DNA from: Tindallia magadiensis
GTDB lineage: Bacteria > Bacillota > Clostridia > Peptostreptococcales > Tindalliaceae
Assembly: GCF_900113635.1 (NCBI RefSeq)
Contig: NZ_FOQA01000003.1
Coordinates: 172,496 to 236,495, forward strand
Length of the DNA stretch: 64,000 bases
Direction: 5' to 3'
The notes beneath the pieces were generated by a model. It was not told where the DNA came from. It saw nothing but the letters and a program-made list of their open reading frames with translations, and searched no databases. A program made the position numbers and the translations under genes. Every line of letters starts with the position of its first letter. The stretch's first letter is position 1. Of this stretch, positions 54,501 to 61,940 are shown piece after piece.

Positions 54501-56700
54501 TGTGATTAAAATTGATGAAAAGCTAAAAGATATTGAAGTTCTTCGAATTGAAATACCGGAAACAGAGGAAGTAGTAGCACTCAACCTGGCGGAAAGCAAA
54601 GACGCCCTGCCGGCTATGATCGCTGTTAAAGAAGACTGGAAGCTGGAAATCGAAAAAGATACGGCGTTGCTTTCAGAAGAAACAGAAGTACAGCTATTTA
54701 GTTCAGTAGAGAAAGAAGCTATTGAATGGCTGGAAAAACAGTGGATAGACTCAGATACAGAAGAAGAAAAAGTGGTTAAAAAAGCGGTGATGATGGGACA
54801 TCCAGAGAAAAAGATATCCTTCAGCATACCAGTTACGCTTAGTTTGAAAAATGGCGGAAACTTACAGGTTGTCGTAAAAAGTGAAGAAGCCTTAAGAGAA
54901 ATTCCTGTGTATGAAACAGAAGAAAAAGCCAAAGAAGCAGCAGCGGAAGAAAAAGAAGCTTATGCCTATTTGGAAGGAGATACCCTTCGGGTAAAAACCC
55001 TTCACTTTAGTGATTTCTTCTTCTATCAACGGGCAGAAGAGGTAGAAGAAGTCGAAAAAATAGACGAAGCAGCTGTAGCAGAGAAACAACGACAAGAAAG
55101 ACTAGAAGCCCTGCGACAATATGAAGATGAGGCACAAATATCAGATTGGGCTCGGGAAGCCATGGCAAAAGCCGTAGATGCGGGAGTAATGCGAGGATAT
55201 TCACAGCAACTTCGGCCTCAAGATGCGGTAACACGGGCAGAGTTTGTTACATTGCTGACAACGGTTGTAGAAACCGCTGATCAACAAAGAAGCCTTCACT
55301 TCCATGACGTTGCGCCGGATCATTGGTATTATCAACCGGTGATGAAAGCCGCTGGTAGTGGATGGGTATCTGGTTATGGTGATTCCTTTAACCCACAGGC
55401 TCCTATTAGTCGTGAAGAAATGGCCGTAATGCTTGCAAAGGCCATAGAATTAGAATACTGGAATTCAATCGTTGACACTTCTGACGCTGAACTAGTTTCT
55501 CCTTGGGCAGCAGAATCCGTATCAGCAGTGATGGCACATCGTTATATCAACGGAAATGGCAATCAGTTTATGCCGAAAGAAATCACAACCAGAGAGATGG
55601 CGGCTGTTGTAGTGATGAAAGTCTTTGACGGAGAAGCAGAGAAGGAGCAAAAGAATATTAGTGCTGCTTCTGATCTAGCAGATCCAGTGGAAGAGGAAGA
55701 AGCGAAAGAAGACGAAAAGGTACAAAAGGAAGAAAAGAAGGAAGGCAAAGAGAAAGAGGCAAGTGAAGAAACAACCATAGGACGGCGTGAAGCCGTCCTC
55801 CAGAAAAAAATAGAAGAGACAGCTTCTTTTATGAAAACCATGGTGCCGGATCCACAAGTGGCCAGTGTCGGTGGAGAATGGACAGTTTTCTCTATTGCTA
55901 GATCTCATGTGGAAGTACCGAAGGCCTATCAGGAAAAATACCTAAAAAATGTGGAAAACACCATGAGAGAAAAAGAAGGGGTCCTTCATCATATTAAGTA
56001 TACAGAGTATGACCGGGTGATTCTTGCCCTTACCTCTCTTGGGGTTTCAGTAGAAGATGTTGCCGGCTATAGCTTGTTAGATCCCTTAGCTGATTTTGAA
56101 ACCGTATTAAAACAAGGGTTGAACGGACCTATTTGGGCATTAATAGCCCTGGATACAGGAGCCTATGAAATTCCTCAAAATCCGGATTTTCCCACACAAA
56201 CCAGTAGAGAAAAGCTGATTCAGGAAATATTGGATCGGGAACTTCCTGGAGGTGGCTGGTCTCTGACAGGAGACTTGCCGGGAGATACAGATATTACAGG
56301 AATGGCTATTCAAGCTTTGGCACCTTATCAAGATCAGCCGGCAGTGAAAGCCGCTACTGAAAAAGGATTGGATTTTTTATCCCAGGAACAATTAGAGGAT
56401 GGAAGTTTTCAAAGTGCTTGGGGCAACGAAGCCAGTAGTGAAAGCATTTCTCAGGTGATTGTAGCTCTGACAGCTTTGGGAATCCACCCAGAAAAAGATT
56501 CGCGATTTATTAAAAATGGAAACAGTCCGGTAGATGCATTGTTAAGCTTCTACGTAGAAGGTGGAGGATTTCGCCATATTCAATCCGGAGAGGTAGATCC
56601 AATGGCAACAGATCAGGGAATGTACGCATTGGTGTCGTATCATCGATTCTTAAAAGGATTGCCAAGATTGTATGATATGACCGCTGTTGTTAGTGAATAA
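48535..56700 (+). CDS. Giant S-layer-anchored surface protein with intrinsic-factor-like and DUF4430 domains
   Basis: This 2721-aa exported protein probably captures corrinoids at the cell wall. Rough domain order: signal peptide (1-30); Big_2 Ig-like (162-242); DUF4430-like (256-370, GDGWMYYVDHQWANLG); a surface beta-domain (566-826); two more Ig-like domains (836-1022); alpha/alpha repeats of the squalene-cyclase/intrinsic-factor type (1246-1530, QQNADGSFG, MQEPDGGFGG); a helical bundle (1541-1604); an Asp/Gly hinge (1812-1838); a classical DUF4430/transcobalamin-C domain (1840-1956, SGWMYNVNGWYPNYG); three SLH repeats (2199-2369); and a second alpha/alpha repeat region (2416-2721). ATG 48535 follows GGAGGCG; the open frame upstream is leader RNA. 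SLH repeats are unusually internal. The B12 ligand is inferred from domains and the ECF genes. Confidence 0.85.
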   Translation: MSKMAWKQRIALLVILSMILPLFSPMMLWAEKDLTEINRKASTETVTEAVYQEVDEKKDIEKEGIIENKEVGILYQDDDMVNFTLNGEGLFSEPEPSYGYIGREVTVYVSPPEGKYIDQFLVNEEDKTEALENLGPFYQCIISIQTDTEIKVLYKSVDSDSQELVIHADTADLMIGEARSIALEYRGEAVEPPFDGFWWEIDDESIASFDRNTGEITALKSGTFILTAMLRGDRERKDQIEIEVLPPFVSTIRIEGNDHTIVSEREVEITSLDLTEYNISREFDEVRPIHVIIAGLESVGIDCTDSQNGINHNNGTYIDMINGLATFSTGPGDGWMYYVDHQWANLGVDNYRIDPNQQIVMFFVEDYMDNTYSWFEEKRIHTSTGEATELVLTGSHYNMWTDETTTGPVEGAKILWDEEVLAIDGETFITDEDGKVSIIFDKPGTYHLSAERFSTEGKRDISRPYVKVVVEGDEKEPTPFEVELKGLTNPSYQSKVTAKVEYRGDFQKPVSIQLEYDGQIIEAEASGEYVLNLAEGINVIRVTATDATGKEVSDRKVISYSQIKVVDFKPAPGQFTNTNWTDASRLRSVPDAGISLGAFGGYVIVEFEEPVKNDPRNPYGMDFTVFGNPFEIAGQPNIYNQEPGIVEVSNSLEGPWYVLAGSEHYQEDTYHDYRVTYTNPKKEEATNVPWQDNKGNQGHVKRTIYNNPMYPDAEAFPNINQDQYTLTGVSILNDLAGTEVGTRAYQVGFGYADSTPTASGADFQGPPNNPYRLGIQGYGGDAMDLRWAVDQQGNPVKVDEIRYVKVYTGVMKHAGSFGEISTEITGIRPSTPVENKVHRIEIAGDLEIEPGQTSQLYVKAFDQAGKETIHQQIDWSIEDSKAADIRKEAGLVTGLQDGKVQITATLATDPTVQDTVEMVVGSPETVIPKSLHITNPTGNNTLQVGGKTRLTPVVYDETGHIIEGIEDDAFAWESQEESIASVKPCPVFAGRWEVEGHRVGYTTIQAVYEGIEGSAIIRVVEEELNVRTDDNRRIAENAWKNALENAKTLQSEKVYLGVINTKRDREGEILRIPVAFLQQAKEQKITLVVEAKDYGLVIDPKAFDLSPYEADSAELRIKTSMLEAESIPAYQGKETLGRTWKLEMSFHDGEQMLEEISQFPAGMEIQWRMKYWGHEGAAQEADRMHPYILEDNQEAYIGHSEYHAESQQLRFSLKKPALVTTVLGDYEPEEEPVEEEPEEELEPGSLEEAARQLVRYYQSQQPNSPTSDWEAFVGLWGLGENFRQSPWPVYGWQEKDPGFDAITFGNAHIHHIYSLLGTGHNPAEAFETNRNLFSELAQQQNADSGYFGNLGKHIWAMVALDIGLDIDAEIPEWNAAARQKAIDALLAQQNADGSFGRFSHIDYTGWALIPLSRSEGVAVEKAIQDAKSYLKSMQEPDGGFGGTGMWDVANSNSIACVIQGLTALGIDIQDPEGPWAKNGNTPVDALLKYQREDGSFNWKMDDEGSIGMATKQVSVAISDLQEGSSTWYRMGTISFETVDDSGLIALIEEAEEKEAGQYTAVSWQRMNQALEEAKELVKNQSATQEAVDQAAGKLREALHLLVRRVTLSQEEGSHRITLEDMEEEVEIEISPADSHKEVEILLSSTKPARMNLPADTPLPGIRAENGKSVFELEKGTQITEGDSSRFDLLIERPEKENEIESLLKNHLSSNGSPSSIKTVGKALSLGNEERITLDQYATLTFKGESGKEAGYLQNGTLSLVEKVSNIEEAEKQGMEIFAYDNGENLLIRTTHFTDFFVYSLEEDQEEDQEDEEDTGSDTGSDTGGGGAGGGGGVAPKPEKQTVTISIDKKTIGKGYVLRPVEVELKEGDSAWDVLKREMDRRSIAYRYSFSDQYNSVYVESIAGDGEFDHGEFSGWMYNVNGWYPNYGASRYELRHGDRMQWRYTTNLGEDLGEDLSKWENDGDGGHTVEIKAGEKKPVLQIPEDIKEKYVIKIDEKLKDIEVLRIEIPETEEVVALNLAESKDALPAMIAVKEDWKLEIEKDTALLSEETEVQLFSSVEKEAIEWLEKQWIDSDTEEEKVVKKAVMMGHPEKKISFSIPVTLSLKNGGNLQVVVKSEEALREIPVYETEEKAKEAAAEEKEAYAYLEGDTLRVKTLHFSDFFFYQRAEEVEEVEKIDEAAVAEKQRQERLEALRQYEDEAQISDWAREAMAKAVDAGVMRGYSQQLRPQDAVTRAEFVTLLTTVVETADQQRSLHFHDVAPDHWYYQPVMKAAGSGWVSGYGDSFNPQAPISREEMAVMLAKAIELEYWNSIVDTSDAELVSPWAAESVSAVMAHRYINGNGNQFMPKEITTREMAAVVVMKVFDGEAEKEQKNISAASDLADPVEEEEAKEDEKVQKEEKKEGKEKEASEETTIGRREAVLQKKIEETASFMKTMVPDPQVASVGGEWTVFSIARSHVEVPKAYQEKYLKNVENTMREKEGVLHHIKYTEYDRVILALTSLGVSVEDVAGYSLLDPLADFETVLKQGLNGPIWALIALDTGAYEIPQNPDFPTQTSREKLIQEILDRELPGGGWSLTGDLPGDTDITGMAIQALAPYQDQPAVKAATEKGLDFLSQEQLEDGSFQSAWGNEASSESISQVIVALTALGIHPEKDSRFIKNGNSPVDALLSFYVEGGGFRHIQSGEVDPMATDQGMYALVSYHRFLKGLPRLYDMTAVVSE

Positions 56701-56714
56701 AAAGAATAATAGAA

Positions 56715-56747
56715 AACAGGCAGGGACAGATGATGTCGCTGCCTGTT
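56715..56747 (+). terminator. Intercistronic hairpin after the giant gene
   Basis: AACAGGCAG pairs with CTGCCTGTT, and GACA/TGTC extend it inside; only a short T-rich tail follows. Partial termination would lower expression of the transporter relative to the surface protein. Confidence 0.6.
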
Positions 56748-56763
56748 ATTAGGTGGTGAAAAA

Positions 56764-57642
56764 ATGATCAAAAAAAGATGGAAATGGTTGTTGGTATTGG
56801 CCGTACTACTGAGCGCTTCTTTTTTTATTGATGATTTTCAGGCTTGGCGTTATGAAATCGCTCCCCGGGTTACCGTAGAAGATTTAGAAAAAAATCCGGC
56901 ACCAGTGATGCCCCATGAAAAAACAGATCAGGAGGAAAAGGAAGAACCTGATCTAGACAAGGAAGAAAAAGCTTCGCCGGAAATGGTAAAAAATAATGAA
57001 AAAGAAAGAAAAGAAGAAGTACCGGAAATAAAAGAAGAAGTGACGGAAGCAAACTCAAAGGAAGAAGAGAAGGAAGAGAAGGAAGAAGCTAAAGAGAAAA
57101 AAGAAGTAGAAACAAAAAAAGAGGACACAAAACGAAGAACCGAGCAAGATCAGTACCTTACCGACCCAGTGCCGGAAGGAAAGCCGGAACCCGTTGAATG
57201 GCAGGATACGGAAATAGATTATGGAAAGAAGAAAACTGTTAGGCTGTCCGTTACCTGTCATACTATTTTGGAGAATTTGGAAATGTTTAACCCAGATAAA
57301 ATGGAGGTGCTTCCAAGGGATGGCATCATTTTTCCGGAAAAGGAAGTGGTCTTTTATCCCGGAGAATCCGCCTTTGACGTGACCCATCGGGAACTAAAGA
57401 ATGCAGGCATTCATATGGAGTTTAGCATGACACCGATGTATAACAGCAACTATGTGGAAGGGATTCATAATTTATATGAGTTTGATACCGGCCCCTTAAG
57501 CGGGTGGATGTATTCGGTGAATGGCTGGTTTCCAAACTATGGTAGCAGCCGCTATTTACTGGAAGCCGGAGATAAGATTGAATGGAAATATACTTGTGAT
57601 TTGGGCAGAGACTTAGAAGGAGGCGCGGCCTCATGGAATTAG
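56764..57642 (+). CDS. Membrane-anchored DUF4430 protein
   Basis: This 292-aa protein has one N-terminal hydrophobic anchor (WKWLLVLAVLLSASFFI) without a clear cleavage site. A Glu/Lys-rich spacer of about 100 residues (35-130) follows, long enough to cross part of the wall. The C-terminal domain (about 190-285) is DUF4430/transcobalamin-C-like, with SAFDVTHRELKNAGIHMEF and SGWMYSVNGWFPNYGSSRY. The latter is nearly the same motif as in the giant protein. It overlaps ecfT by ten bases. I infer a tether that passes ligand from the surface protein to the ECF transporter. Confidence 0.85.
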   Translation: MIKKRWKWLLVLAVLLSASFFIDDFQAWRYEIAPRVTVEDLEKNPAPVMPHEKTDQEEKEEPDLDKEEKASPEMVKNNEKERKEEVPEIKEEVTEANSKEEEKEEKEEAKEKKEVETKKEDTKRRTEQDQYLTDPVPEGKPEPVEWQDTEIDYGKKKTVRLSVTCHTILENLEMFNPDKMEVLPRDGIIFPEKEVVFYPGESAFDVTHRELKNAGIHMEFSMTPMYNSNYVEGIHNLYEFDTGPLSGWMYSVNGWFPNYGSSRYLLEAGDKIEWKYTCDLGRDLEGGAASWN

Positions 57643-58571
57643 CAAAAAATCATGGGTTTTCCAATAGCCATCCGGTAGTGTTAATGATTTTTTTTATCGG
57701 GGTTCTGGGATTAACCATGTTTCACATGCATCCCATATTTTTGATCATTTCTTTGATAAACGGTTTTCTTTACAACTGCAAACTCCGAGACAGGGCTTAT
57801 ATGAAAAAACAAAGTGTTTTTTTAGGGCTGGTGATGGTGACCACGGCTCTTATGAATCCAATGTTTAATCATGCCGGCGTAACCATTTTGTTTTATACCA
57901 GAAACGGAAATCCTGTGACGGCTGAATCTATTTTCTACGGCCTGGCATCGGCGGTGATGTTTGCGGCGGTCATTTTATGGTTTTCTTGTTTTCACGCCGT
58001 CATGACTTCGGACAAACTAGGCTACTTATTTGGAAAACTTTCGCCCGCTCTTGGAATGATCTTTTCCATGGCGTTACGATTTGTACCCCTTTATCAGTAT
58101 CAAATCAAACAAATTGCGATGGCTCAAAAAGGAATCGGGAATGATTACACCCAAGGTTCTTGGATAAAGAGGGGAAAAAATGGCATTAAAATCCTATCTA
58201 TTATGGTTACCTGGGCCTTGGAAAGTGCCATAGAGACGGCGGATTCAATGAAAGCCAGAGGTTATGGAACGGGAAAAAGAAGTCATTTCTCTATTTACAC
58301 ATGGAGTTTTCGGGACAAGGCTTTATTGACAGGGATTGCTCTGTCTTTGTTGGCGATGCTAGCAGGTGGTGTAGAAGGGTACGTGAGAGTCCGCTATTTT
58401 CCAAGCTTTCGCTTGGCAAGCTTTAATGGAATTCACAGCCTTCTTCTCATATGCTTTTTTTGCCTGTGCAGTTTGCCAATTTTTGTCACTAGATGGGAGG
58501 AATATCAATGGCATTGTTTGACATCCAGAATATCAACTTCTGGTATCCCGGACAAAATCACCCAACTTTAA
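57633..58571 (+). CDS. ECF transporter transmembrane component EcfT (CbiQ-like)
   Basis: This 312-aa integral membrane protein has about five to six helices and the two short coupling motifs of EcfT near residues 200-215, seen as AIETADSMKARGYG (the second A-R-G motif). It links the ATPases to the substrate-binding S component. It overlaps the upstream DUF4430 gene by ten bases and the downstream ATPase gene by 64 bases, so all are made together. The last ~25 residues are read in the overlap and look non-conserved. Confidence 0.9.
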   Translation: MELAKNHGFSNSHPVVLMIFFIGVLGLTMFHMHPIFLIISLINGFLYNCKLRDRAYMKKQSVFLGLVMVTTALMNPMFNHAGVTILFYTRNGNPVTAESIFYGLASAVMFAAVILWFSCFHAVMTSDKLGYLFGKLSPALGMIFSMALRFVPLYQYQIKQIAMAQKGIGNDYTQGSWIKRGKNGIKILSIMVTWALESAIETADSMKARGYGTGKRSHFSIYTWSFRDKALLTGIALSLLAMLAGGVEGYVRVRYFPSFRLASFNGIHSLLLICFFCLCSLPIFVTRWEEYQWHCLTSRISTSGIPDKITQL

Positions 58572-60142
58572 AGGAAGTAAACCTGTCCATTCATGCAGGA
58601 GAAATGCTGGTTCTTTGTGGTGCGTCTGGTTGTGGAAAAACCACCTTGCTGCGACAGCTAAAGCCGGTCCTAACACCTCATGGAAAGAAAGAAGGAGAGA
58701 TTTTTTTTAAGGGAGAATCCTTAGGAGCTTTAGAAGTGAAACGTCAGGCAACGGAGATAGGCTATGTGCTTCAAAGTCCGGAAAATCAAATAGTGACGGA
58801 TAAGGTATGGCATGAATTAGCCTTTGGGTTAGAATCTTTAGGCGAAAAACAGGAAGTGATTCGCCTCAGAGTAGCTGAAATGGCTAGTTTTTTTGGAATA
58901 GAAGGCTGGTTTCACCGGTCGGTACATCATCTCTCCGGGGGGCAAAAACAATTACTAAACTTGGCAGCGGTCATGGTCATGCAACCGGAAGTGTTAATCC
59001 TCGACGAACCAACAGCCCAGTTGGACCCTATTGCCGCTGTTGAATTTTTGGAGACCGTTCAAAAAATAAATCGGGAACTGGGAGTAACCGTGCTCTTGTC
59101 GGAACATCGGCTGGAAGAGGTGATTCCTATGGCAGACCGATTGGTTTTTATGGAAAGAGGAGAAGTTAACTTGAATCTTTCTCAGGAACTACTACGAAAA
59201 AACCACTTCACTCAAAAGCAGAAAGATTATGTGACAACGACAGCAATGCGGATTTATGGTGAGGTGAAATCTTCGGAGGTAGGGCCGGAAGACTGTCCTA
59301 TCACCGTGAAAGAAGGGCGGCAATGGCTGGATACAATAGAAAAGCAGGTGCCGACTGAGTTGGAAATAAAGGATTTAAGCTCTTCTGGCGAAAAAGAGAA
59401 TGCGTTAGAATGTCAGGATCTTTGGTTTCGGTATGAAAAAGAGGGAAAAGATGTATTAAGGAGTTTTAGCCTTTCGGTTAAAAAAGGAGATTTTCATTGC
59501 TTGTTGGGCGGCAATGGAGTTGGAAAATCCACCTTTTTACTCTTGGCAGCAAAGCTTCTGGAACCTTATAGAGGAAAACTGAGGAGGGAAGACAAAAAAA
59601 TCGCTTTATTGCCTCAAAATCCTAAAAATCTTTTAGTGAAAAAAACCTTGATAGAAGATCTGGAAAGTATGGAGATAGAAGGAGGGCAGCCTTCTTCTCA
59701 ACAGATAAATAGTATGTTGGAGTTTATGAGTTTATCGGATCTGGCAAAGGCTCATCCTTACGATCTGAGCGGAGGAGAACAGCAACGGGCGGCTCTGGCT
59801 AAAATATTAATGGTATCACCTGATTTATTGTTGTTGGACGAACCCACGAAAGGTTTGGACCGTCCCTTTAAGGAAGCCTTGGCGAAACGGTTGAACGTCT
59901 TAAGGGAGCAGGGGATGACCATTCTAATGGTTTCTCATGATATTGAATTTTGTGCCCGTTATTCTGACACTTGTTCTCTTATTTTCGATGGGCAGGTGGT
60001 CAGCACAGAGCCATGTCACCAGTTTTTTGCCGGAAATCGGTTTTACACTACAGCTGCCAATCGGATGGCACGTCATATAATGCCGGCGGCGATTACAGAA
60101 AAGGATGTGATTCAAGGATGCAAAGTTCTTTTTTGTCCCTGA
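58508..60142 (+). CDS. ECF transporter ATPase, fused EcfA-EcfA'
   Basis: This 544-aa protein has two ABC domains in one chain. The first: Walker A GASGCGKTT near residue 38, LSGGQKQLLNLAAVM, VLILDEPTAQLD. The second: GGNGVGKST near 335, LSGGEQQRAALAKILM, LLLLDEPTKGLD. Both sites look intact. Standard ECF modules use two separate ATPases, so this is the fused form. The ATG at 58508 follows GGGAGGA inside ecfT. Its 3' end overlaps the S-component gene by 25 bases. Confidence 0.93.
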   Translation: MALFDIQNINFWYPGQNHPTLKEVNLSIHAGEMLVLCGASGCGKTTLLRQLKPVLTPHGKKEGEIFFKGESLGALEVKRQATEIGYVLQSPENQIVTDKVWHELAFGLESLGEKQEVIRLRVAEMASFFGIEGWFHRSVHHLSGGQKQLLNLAAVMVMQPEVLILDEPTAQLDPIAAVEFLETVQKINRELGVTVLLSEHRLEEVIPMADRLVFMERGEVNLNLSQELLRKNHFTQKQKDYVTTTAMRIYGEVKSSEVGPEDCPITVKEGRQWLDTIEKQVPTELEIKDLSSSGEKENALECQDLWFRYEKEGKDVLRSFSLSVKKGDFHCLLGGNGVGKSTFLLLAAKLLEPYRGKLRREDKKIALLPQNPKNLLVKKTLIEDLESMEIEGGQPSSQQINSMLEFMSLSDLAKAHPYDLSGGEQQRAALAKILMVSPDLLLLDEPTKGLDRPFKEALAKRLNVLREQGMTILMVSHDIEFCARYSDTCSLIFDGQVVSTEPCHQFFAGNRFYTTAANRMARHIMPAAITEKDVIQGCKVLFCP

Positions 60143-60843
60143 AGAGGGCTAGGTGGCGCTTGGTGCTATCGGCAGTAATGATCCTGCTATTGATTCCGGC
60201 TACTATTCTACTGGGAGTTATGTATTTAGAAGACCGGAAGTATTATTTTATTAGTACGCTCATCATATTTTACACCTTACTTCCCTTTGCACTTATTTTT
60301 GAAAAAAGAGAGCCGCAGGCCAGAGAGTTAATGATTATTGCCGTATTGACAGCTTTGGCAGTAGCAGGAAGAGCTGCGTTTTTTATGTTGCCTCAGTTTA
60401 AGCCAGTGGTGGCAATTGTGATTATTGCTGGGATAAGCTTTGGCGCTGAAGCTGGGTTTTTGGTAGGGGCAATGGCTGGTTTTGTTTCAAATTTTTATTT
60501 TGGTCAAGGTCCTTGGACACCTTGGCAAATGTTTTGTTTTGGAATTATAGGCTTTCTTGCCGGGCTTATTTTCTTTAGTGGGAAAATGCAAAAATCAAAA
60601 AAGAATCTATGTATTTTTGGGGTGTTGGCAACGTTTTTTATCTATGGAGGGCTTATTAATATCGGTGCTCTGTTTATGTTTATGCCCGTATTTTCTGTGG
60701 ATGCTTTACTGGGGATGTATCTAACCGCCTTTTGGTTTGATGTGATTCATAGCGTTGCTACCGGTTTTTTTCTGTTCTGCCTTGCCGATCCAATGACGGA
60801 AAAGTTGGAACGGGTAAAAACAAAATATGGTTTGCTAGAATAA
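60118..60843 (+). CDS. ECF transporter S component, probable cobalamin-type
   Basis: This 241-aa membrane protein has about six to seven helices. SNFYFGQGPWTPWQMFCFG near residues 120-140 is a motif I associate with S components linked to cobalamin uptake (CbrT/CblT-like). A polar loop at 65-80 (EKRE-PQARE) starts the S-fold. ATG 60118 lies within the ATPase gene, so translation is coupled. It confers substrate specificity; the neighbouring DUF4430 and intrinsic-factor-like proteins point to a corrinoid. Confidence 0.85.
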   Translation: MQSSFLSLKRARWRLVLSAVMILLLIPATILLGVMYLEDRKYYFISTLIIFYTLLPFALIFEKREPQARELMIIAVLTALAVAGRAAFFMLPQFKPVVAIVIIAGISFGAEAGFLVGAMAGFVSNFYFGQGPWTPWQMFCFGIIGFLAGLIFFSGKMQKSKKNLCIFGVLATFFIYGGLINIGALFMFMPVFSVDALLGMYLTAFWFDVIHSVATGFFLFCLADPMTEKLERVKTKYGLLE

Positions 60844-60873
60844 GGACAAGGGGACGTTTCTCTTGTCCTTATT
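60842..60873 (+). terminator. Terminator of the ECF operon
   Basis: AAGGACAAG and CTTGTCCTT form the stem; it overlaps the S-component stop codon. Confidence 0.75.
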
Positions 60874-60945
60874 CTTGGCGAAAATTGGATCAATACCAAG
60901 TTCACTCGATACTTCAACTACTAATGGATTTAATGTGCCCGGCGA

Positions 60946-61678
60946 TCATCCTTTCTTTTGATGAATTTCTGGAGCGTTTGTTAAAGTGTAGTAGCTGCTA
61001 CCACTCATATTTTTTGCCAGTTTTTTTCCAAAAGCAGCTGCTTCTGTCAATGCCTCAAGGCTTTGGTACCTGTTTTTTCTGATAGGAAGAACTGCAATGG
61101 ATACAGAAACCAGAGGAAAACATTCTTTTTCACCTTTGCGGTTCACTGATAAAAGATAGCCTTGGAGCAAATTTTTCTGGATGATTTGTGCCAGAAGTCG
61201 GATTACCTGATCGCCCTTTTCAAAGCCGTATTGGTCATTGTAAGCCTTGAAATAATCCAAATCAAAATATAAAACGCTACAAGATTCTTTGCTTAAGGCC
61301 TTTAGCAATTCTTCGTTGATCAACTTATTGCCGGGAAGACCGGTAAGGGGACTGGAATATTTTGCGATGCTCACATTCATGTCGGATATTTGTATTAATA
61401 ATTCACGGATGCTAACAACACCGGCGAATCGATCTTCGTTGCAGGAGTTTTTCTTTGTCTTTTTGGCTAAAGCAGGAGACGGCAGACTCTTCTAAGAATT
61501 GCTTATGAAACTGGCTTCGGATTTGAAAGGATGCCAGGTTGCCATGACGCAAATCATAAAATGGGATAAATTCCGTAGCCGCCGGAATATCATGATCAAG
61601 GGCATTGAGCTGCTGACCTACCCTTTGAACAATATGGTCATAGAGCAATTCGATCCCAATCTGTTCTCCTGAGTTCAT
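60946..61678 (-). pseudogene. Degenerate CBS/GGDEF diguanylate cyclase gene
   Basis: The 5' part starts at ATG 61678 (AAAGGGG upstream) and reads MNSGEQIGIELLYDHIVQRV. It then leaves frame in an A-rich stretch near 61450 (CAAAAAGACAAAGAAAAA). In the next frame the reading resumes as CNEDRFAGVVSIRELLIQI, SPLTGLPGNKLI and YFDLDYFKAYNDQYGF, the normal start of a GGDEF domain. The segment that should hold the GGDEF signature is missing: the text jumps from LAQIIQKN to GYLLSVNRKGEKE. A frameshift plus an internal deletion of roughly 60 codons have therefore inactivated it. Confidence 0.8.
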
Positions 61679-61814
61679 CGATAATCCCCTTTCATGATTG
61701 CATAGCAACTTCGCAGCGAATATTGTCTTATTCAAAGCATAACAAACGGAAGAAAAGAAAGCATAAACAACAGGTTAAGATCGTGTAAAGAAAACCTGTG
61801 TACAGATTTTACAG

Positions 61815-61854
61815 AATAAGCCGCCAGTTCTGTTAAAGATTCTGGCGGCTTATT
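61815..61854. terminator. Terminator between the lipoprotein gene and the GGDEF pseudogene
   Basis: AATAAGCCGCCAG pairs perfectly with CTGGCGGCTTATT; T-rich flanks on both strands. The rest of 61679-61940 shows no gene. Confidence 0.82.
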
Positions 61855-61940
61855 TTGTCTATAGATGATTACATACACTATCATTTTGCAAAAATATCCT
61901 GTGCTTAGCAATAGTTAGTTTACATGAACGAGTCTTCCGC

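Noticed and set aside
54471-54932. 153-codon minus-strand frame inside the giant surface gene (and similar ones near 55.0 and 55.6 kb)
   Set aside because: It mirrors the Glu/Lys-rich coding sequence, giving Ser/Phe-rich translations, and has no ribosome-binding site; the plus-strand frame has clear domains.
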